Source of the DNA: Allorhizobium undicola ORS 992 = ATCC 700741
GTDB taxonomy: Bacteria; Pseudomonadota; Alphaproteobacteria; Rhizobiales; Rhizobiaceae
Direction: 5' to 3'
DNA: 64,000 nt
Assembly (NCBI RefSeq): GCF_000621665.1
Contig: NZ_JHXQ01000018.1
Location: 1-64,000, forward strand
Shown here: positions 60,914 to 64,000 of the stretch, piece after piece
Layout: each line of letters opens with the position of its first letter
Position numbering within the stretch: the stretch's first letter is position 1
Notes under the pieces: model-generated
What the model was told of the DNA's origin: nothing
What the model saw: only the letters and a program-made list of their open reading frames with translations
Databases searched by the model: none
Program-made: the position numbers and the translations under genes

Positions 60914-61734
60914 CGCCGGAAGAAGACGCATGCCCGATTTGCGAAGCAGCTCTCAAAAAAACTGACATTTGCGCCACGGACATCGAGCTTGGAATCTGCC
61001 ATGCGGAATGCCTGAAGGGCTCGCCTGTCGTTGACCTCGACACAGGCAAACCACTTGCCGACGCTGAAATCGAGACATTCACCTACGGCGAGGCAATCAA
61101 TCCGTCTCATCGCAACATCCCGCCCGAGGGACCTGTCGATCCGTTTGAGCCTGCCAGCTATGCGCCGGAGTTTGTGCGATTGTCGGAAAATCGACAAGGC
61201 AACTGGATGCAAACATTCACGGGCCGTAAATTTTGGCCGATTGACCCGCGCCCTGAAGACGTATGTATCGAAGACATAGCCCATGCGCTCGCGATGACCT
61301 GCCGCTACGGGGGGCATTGCAATTTTTTCTATTCGGTCGCCGAACACAGCGTTCTGATCAGCCATCAGGTGCGCGACGAAGATGCTCTTTGGGGTCTACT
61401 GCACGATGCTGCCGAGGCTTATATCTCGGACATCATCCGTCCTGCAAAACCCTTCCTCACAAATTACAAGCTTCTTGAAAACAACCTGATGTCCGCAATT
61501 TGCGAGCGGTTCAACTTGCCGCTTGCCATGCCGGAAAGTGTGCGATGGGCGGATGAGGCTATTCTGGCGTATGAAATGAAACAGGTTATGTGCGCGCCGC
61601 CAGAACCGTGGAACCTACGCTATCGCGAGATCGGCGTCAGCATAAGCGGACTTATGCCCGTCGCAGCAAAGAAGGCTTTTCTTGACCGGTTCTACGAGTT
61701 GGTGCCAGCGGCACGCGAGGAGGGCAGCAAATGA
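60898..61734 (+). CDS. HD-domain phosphohydrolase (YfbR-like) with N-terminal zinc knuckle
   Basis: 278 aa. Residues 12-38 hold Cys pairs (CPIC, CHAEC) that could bind zinc. The HD domain has H150 in SVAEHSV, H169-D170 in LLHDAAEAY and D178 in SDIIRP, the order of 5'-deoxynucleotidases. Phage enzymes of this type adjust nucleotide pools for phage DNA. Coupled to the next gene by ATGA. Confidence 0.75.
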   Translation: MEKDMTPEEDACPICEAALKKTDICATDIELGICHAECLKGSPVVDLDTGKPLADAEIETFTYGEAINPSHRNIPPEGPVDPFEPASYAPEFVRLSENRQGNWMQTFTGRKFWPIDPRPEDVCIEDIAHALAMTCRYGGHCNFFYSVAEHSVLISHQVRDEDALWGLLHDAAEAYISDIIRPAKPFLTNYKLLENNLMSAICERFNLPLAMPESVRWADEAILAYEMKQVMCAPPEPWNLRYREIGVSISGLMPVAAKKAFLDRFYELVPAAREEGSK

Positions 61735-62249
61735 AAAACACGGATGGAATGTCGATCAGCGAGACGTTGATCCTTATGAGCGCGCGCGGCGATATTGCGC
61801 CCTTGTCGTTGAAAGATGCTCTGGCGATTGAAACCGCTCTCACCGCCGCCTTATCCGCCCAGCCGCAGACGGTGAAACAAGAAGATTGCAAGGCGTTGTT
61901 TGAAGAATGCCAACTTGCCCGCGACGAGATTGGGTTTTTGGGCTCGGTCCCCGATTGTATCCGGTATCTCGACGCCATCATCTCTCGCAAACCAAAACCA
62001 TTGGTGTATGCGCCGGAATGTTGCGGCGGGGCGATAGACCCGAAAGAACGCCGCCCTCGGCTATTGGAGCATGAGGACTGCGTGTGCTGGCGATTTTCGT
62101 ATGAGGATCGTATGAAAATCGACAATGGCAACGGCGCGTCAGTCCCGCCTCGCGCGCTGGCAGACGAAGGCGAGCGGCTACGCCAGATCGATTATCTCCC
62201 GATTGATCAAAGGAAGGCCCGCGCAGCACTCAAAGGAAAGGATGAGTGA
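61731..62249 (+). CDS. Hypothetical phage protein (172 aa)
   Basis: Starts in an ATGA overlap. Helical first half, then a Cys-rich middle (ECCGGA, EDCVCW) and a charged end. Part of the rightward operon. No family recognised. Confidence 0.5.
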   Translation: MKNTDGMSISETLILMSARGDIAPLSLKDALAIETALTAALSAQPQTVKQEDCKALFEECQLARDEIGFLGSVPDCIRYLDAIISRKPKPLVYAPECCGGAIDPKERRPRLLEHEDCVCWRFSYEDRMKIDNGNGASVPPRALADEGERLRQIDYLPIDQRKARAALKGKDE

Positions 62250-62521
62250 TGACCGACCACGAACGTATCTACCTTGAGCAGCCGCGCGCACTAGTTCGAT
62301 GCTGGTGTCAAGATAACGTTTTTGATGGCGGCGGCATTGAATATGTCCGAGCCGACATCGTGGCCGCGCAATTGGCAGAAGCCCGCAACAATGCGCTGGA
62401 AGAGGCTGCCAAGGTTGCTGAAGATGAAGGAGTGACGAGTGCTGACCTCACCAGTCTTGGCGCTTGTCTTCGAGACGGCCGCATTGCCGCCGCCATCCGG
62501 GCGATGAAGGAGATGCCATGA
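62249..62521 (+). CDS. Hypothetical phage protein (90 aa)
   Basis: ATG 62249 in TGATG overlap. IEYVRADIVAAQLAEARNNA then LEEAAKVAEDEG is a common motif of small helical phage proteins of unknown function. Overlaps the following start by four bases. Confidence 0.5.
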   Translation: MTDHERIYLEQPRALVRCWCQDNVFDGGGIEYVRADIVAAQLAEARNNALEEAAKVAEDEGVTSADLTSLGACLRDGRIAAAIRAMKEMP

Positions 62522-62697
62522 CCACTCCGGCTATCGTCAAATCCGCAGACCTCAAACGCATGGCCGACGTGGCAAAAGCAAAGGGCGTCACCGTGTGGAT
62601 TGAAGCTCCGGACGGGAGGAAGATCGGCGTTTCCCCCGACCTCGACAAAATTGAAAAGTCGCGGAAGAATGCCGAGAAGGAAGAGATTGATTTCTGA
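62518..62697 (+). CDS. Small basic protein next to integrase (excisionase candidate, 59 aa)
   Basis: ATG 62518. VKSADLKRMADVAKAKGVTV, then WIEAPDGRKIGVSPD is a helix-plus-hairpin that could bind DNA. It ends in TGATG overlap with the integrase. Size and place fit a recombination directionality factor, but no clear Xis motif is seen. Confidence 0.45.
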   Translation: MTTPAIVKSADLKRMADVAKAKGVTVWIEAPDGRKIGVSPDLDKIEKSRKNAEKEEIDF

Positions 62698-63731
62698 TGG
62701 ATGCTATGCCGCGCAGACCGTTCCTGTCTCATGAGGTGACCCGCCACGGCAGGAGGGTTTGGTATTTCAAGCGCAACGGGAAACGAACCCGTATGCCCGA
62801 CGAGTACGGCACGCCTGAATTCAACGCCGCCTATGAGGCAGCCCTGTCCGGCACAGCGGCGCGCCCGGCCCCGGCAAAACCCCAATCCGGCACGCTCAAG
62901 TGGCTAGTGGAGCAATACAAGCGCAGCGCCGTTTTCGCAGCGCTGGCCCCATCTACCCGGATCATGCGGGACAATATCCTCAAACAAGCCCTGGCCGATC
63001 CGAAAACTGCAAATGCTCAGTTTATCAACGTCGAGCGATCACATATCAAAAAGGGCATGGATAAGCGCGCCGCCACCCCAAACGCGGCGAATAACTTTTT
63101 GAAAACCATGAGCCATCTGTTCAGATGGGCGGTCGAGGCTGGGCACCTCGATGTCAATCCCGTGCTTGGCGTCTCGAAAATTTCAGTGAAAACTGACGGC
63201 TTCCATACCTGGACCGTTGGTCACGTCGAGCAGTTTCGCGCCTACCACCAGTCCGGCACCCGTGCCCGGCTGGCTATCGACATCATGCTCTTTCTCGGCC
63301 TTCGTCGTAGCGATGCCGTGCGGGTCGGTCGCCAGCACATGAAAGACGGCGTCATCTCGATCAAAACCCAGAAGACCGGCGAATGGGTGTATCTGCCGGT
63401 CTTTCGCCAGCTACAGGAATCAATCGACGCTGCACCGACAGGCGATCTCGCATTTCTCACCACCGAACGGGGCCAGCCCTTCGCCAGCGCAGCATCATTT
63501 GGAAACTGGTTCGCTAAACAGTGCAAGGCAGCAGGACTGCCGGACGAATGCCGAGCCCACGGTCTGCGGAAGGCCGGTGCCACGATTGCCGCAGACGAAG
63601 GAGCCACGGCTCACGAACTGATGGCAATGTTCGGATGGGCGCGCCTGGATATGGCGGAGATGTACACCCGAGAGGCCGACAAAAAGCGGCTAGCAAAGGG
63701 TGCTTCGGAACGGTTGGCGAACAGACTTTAG
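62697..63731 (+). CDS. int: Tyrosine integrase
   Basis: 344 aa. The core-binding part (~65-160) is followed by the catalytic domain: R203 in FLGLRRSD, H288-x-x-R291 in RAHGLRKAG, W314 in FGW in place of the second His, and the nucleophile Y323 in EMYTREAD. The gene ends 53 bp before attR, as usual for tRNA-targeting phages. It joins attP to the 3' end of tRNA-Arg. Confidence 0.93.
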   Translation: MDAMPRRPFLSHEVTRHGRRVWYFKRNGKRTRMPDEYGTPEFNAAYEAALSGTAARPAPAKPQSGTLKWLVEQYKRSAVFAALAPSTRIMRDNILKQALADPKTANAQFINVERSHIKKGMDKRAATPNAANNFLKTMSHLFRWAVEAGHLDVNPVLGVSKISVKTDGFHTWTVGHVEQFRAYHQSGTRARLAIDIMLFLGLRRSDAVRVGRQHMKDGVISIKTQKTGEWVYLPVFRQLQESIDAAPTGDLAFLTTERGQPFASAASFGNWFAKQCKAAGLPDECRAHGLRKAGATIAADEGATAHELMAMFGWARLDMAEMYTREADKKRLAKGASERLANRL

Positions 63732-63784
63732 TCGCACCCTATTCCCCGAGCGGTCGCACCTTGAACAATATCAAACACTTAATG

Positions 63785-63806
63785 ATATGTTTGGCGACCC
63801 CTGCAG
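63785..63806. repeat. attR core, 22 bp, overlapping the tRNA-Arg 3' end
   Basis: Same 22 bases as attL. Fifteen of them are the 3' end of the tRNA gene including CCA, and the other seven lie just downstream of it. The tRNA gene remains complete at this junction. Confidence 0.9.
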
Positions 63807-63868
63807 GATTCGAACCTGCGACCTAGTGCTTAGAAGGCACTTGCTCTATCCAACTGAGCTAAGGGGCC
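63792..63868 (-). tRNA. tRNA-Arg (TCT anticodon)
   Basis: 77 nt including an encoded CCA. The acceptor stem GGCCCCT pairs with AGGGGTC (one G-U), the D-loop reads AGCTCAGTTGGATAGAGC, the anticodon loop is CTTCTAA with TCT, and the T-arm is GCAGGTTCGAATCCTGC. It reads AGA and AGG codons. It serves as the integration target of the prophage. Confidence 0.95.
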
Positions 63869-63939
63869 GTTCTTGCTCGGTGGAACCAAGCCGGGGGGAA
63901 CCACTACCCAAGCCCGATGGCTGAACAAGTAGCAGTCGA

Positions 63940-64000
63940 TCAGAGTTTTTTGGCAATCTTACCGCCACTGGCCCGCACGAAATAATGCAGGCCAAGCGCA
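63940..64000 (-). CDS. C-terminus of a host protein, cut by the window edge
   Basis: The minus strand from the window edge reads ALGLHYFVRASGGKIAKKL followed by TGA at 63940. Only 19 residues are visible, too few for identification. It lies outside attR and so belongs to the host chromosome. Confidence 0.45.
   Translation of the reverse strand, partial: ALGLHYFVRASGGKIAKKL

Larger units (their letters stand above)
24670..63806. mobile_element. Complete temperate siphovirus prophage integrated in tRNA-Arg(TCT)
   Basis: Bounded by an identical 22-bp core about 39.1 kb apart. Inside are an integrase next to the right end, CI/Cro-type control genes, a replication gene, the full HK97-type head set, a lambda-like tail set with tape measure, and a lysis cassette. 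No essential block appears missing and no gene is visibly broken apart from an HTH fragment near the left end, so the phage may be inducible. Morphogenesis genes run leftward; the integrase-side genes run rightward. Confidence 0.92.

Noticed and set aside
1..64000. CRISPR array or cas genes
   Set aside because: No regularly spaced repeat series seen and no Cas-like protein; the repeats found are pairs or operators.

Overview
The window looks like part of an alphaproteobacterial (Rhizobiales-type) chromosome. It is GC-rich, carries an IS66-type TnpA of a kind common in rhizobia, agrobacteria and brucellae, and ends at a tRNA-Arg(TCT). I cannot name the species from the sequence. It has two parts joined at a phage attachment site: a defence-gene island (about 1-24,669) and a complete-looking temperate siphovirus prophage (24,670-63,806).

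Defence island. From left to right it holds: a 1317-aa nuclease-STAND NTPase-helical repeat protein resembling Avs/AVAST sensors, coupled to a short DUF4145-like ORF; fragments of an IS5-family transposase and of an FtsH-like AAA/M41 protein; an SF1 helicase that has lost its Walker A part; small hypothetical genes; an IS66 remnant; a long prokaryotic Argonaute with a degenerate PIWI site, overlapping a PD-(D/E)xK nuclease partner; a tight three-gene operon (TnsA-like protein, soluble FtsH-like AAA/M41 zinc protease, Phd-like small protein) that I do not recognise as a named system; a second Avs-like protein of about 2209 aa, flanked by 33-bp direct repeats; and a divergent PIN toxin/antitoxin pair. 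Intact modules mixed with decayed ones and IS debris suggest an island with high turnover.

Prophage. A 22-bp core is repeated at 24,670-24,691 and at 63,785-63,806, inside the 3' end of the tRNA-Arg gene, with the integrase next to the right copy. The phage is laid out like lambda. A CI-like repressor (plus strand) faces a Cro-like gene (minus strand). The leftward unit runs Cro, small regulators, two DNA adenine methyltransferases, a winged-helix replication-type protein, a NusG-like antiterminator, then HNH, terminase, portal, protease, capsid, connectors, tail (with a -1 frameshift in the chaperone), tape measure, tail tip, tailspike and lysis genes. A rightward unit (ParB-like protein, small proteins, a phage DnaN clamp, HD phosphohydrolase, integrase) starts from a second promoter. 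Both presumed early promoters have a TTGACA box followed by the same palindromic operator (ATGGC-N7-GCCAT), so one repressor probably silences both. Two exported proteins encoded between CI and the rightward promoter look like lysogenic-conversion cargo.

All calls come from reading the sequence and translations; no database search was possible. Family names for the conserved phage genes are fairly secure. The defence assignments rest on domain order and motifs and are less certain.
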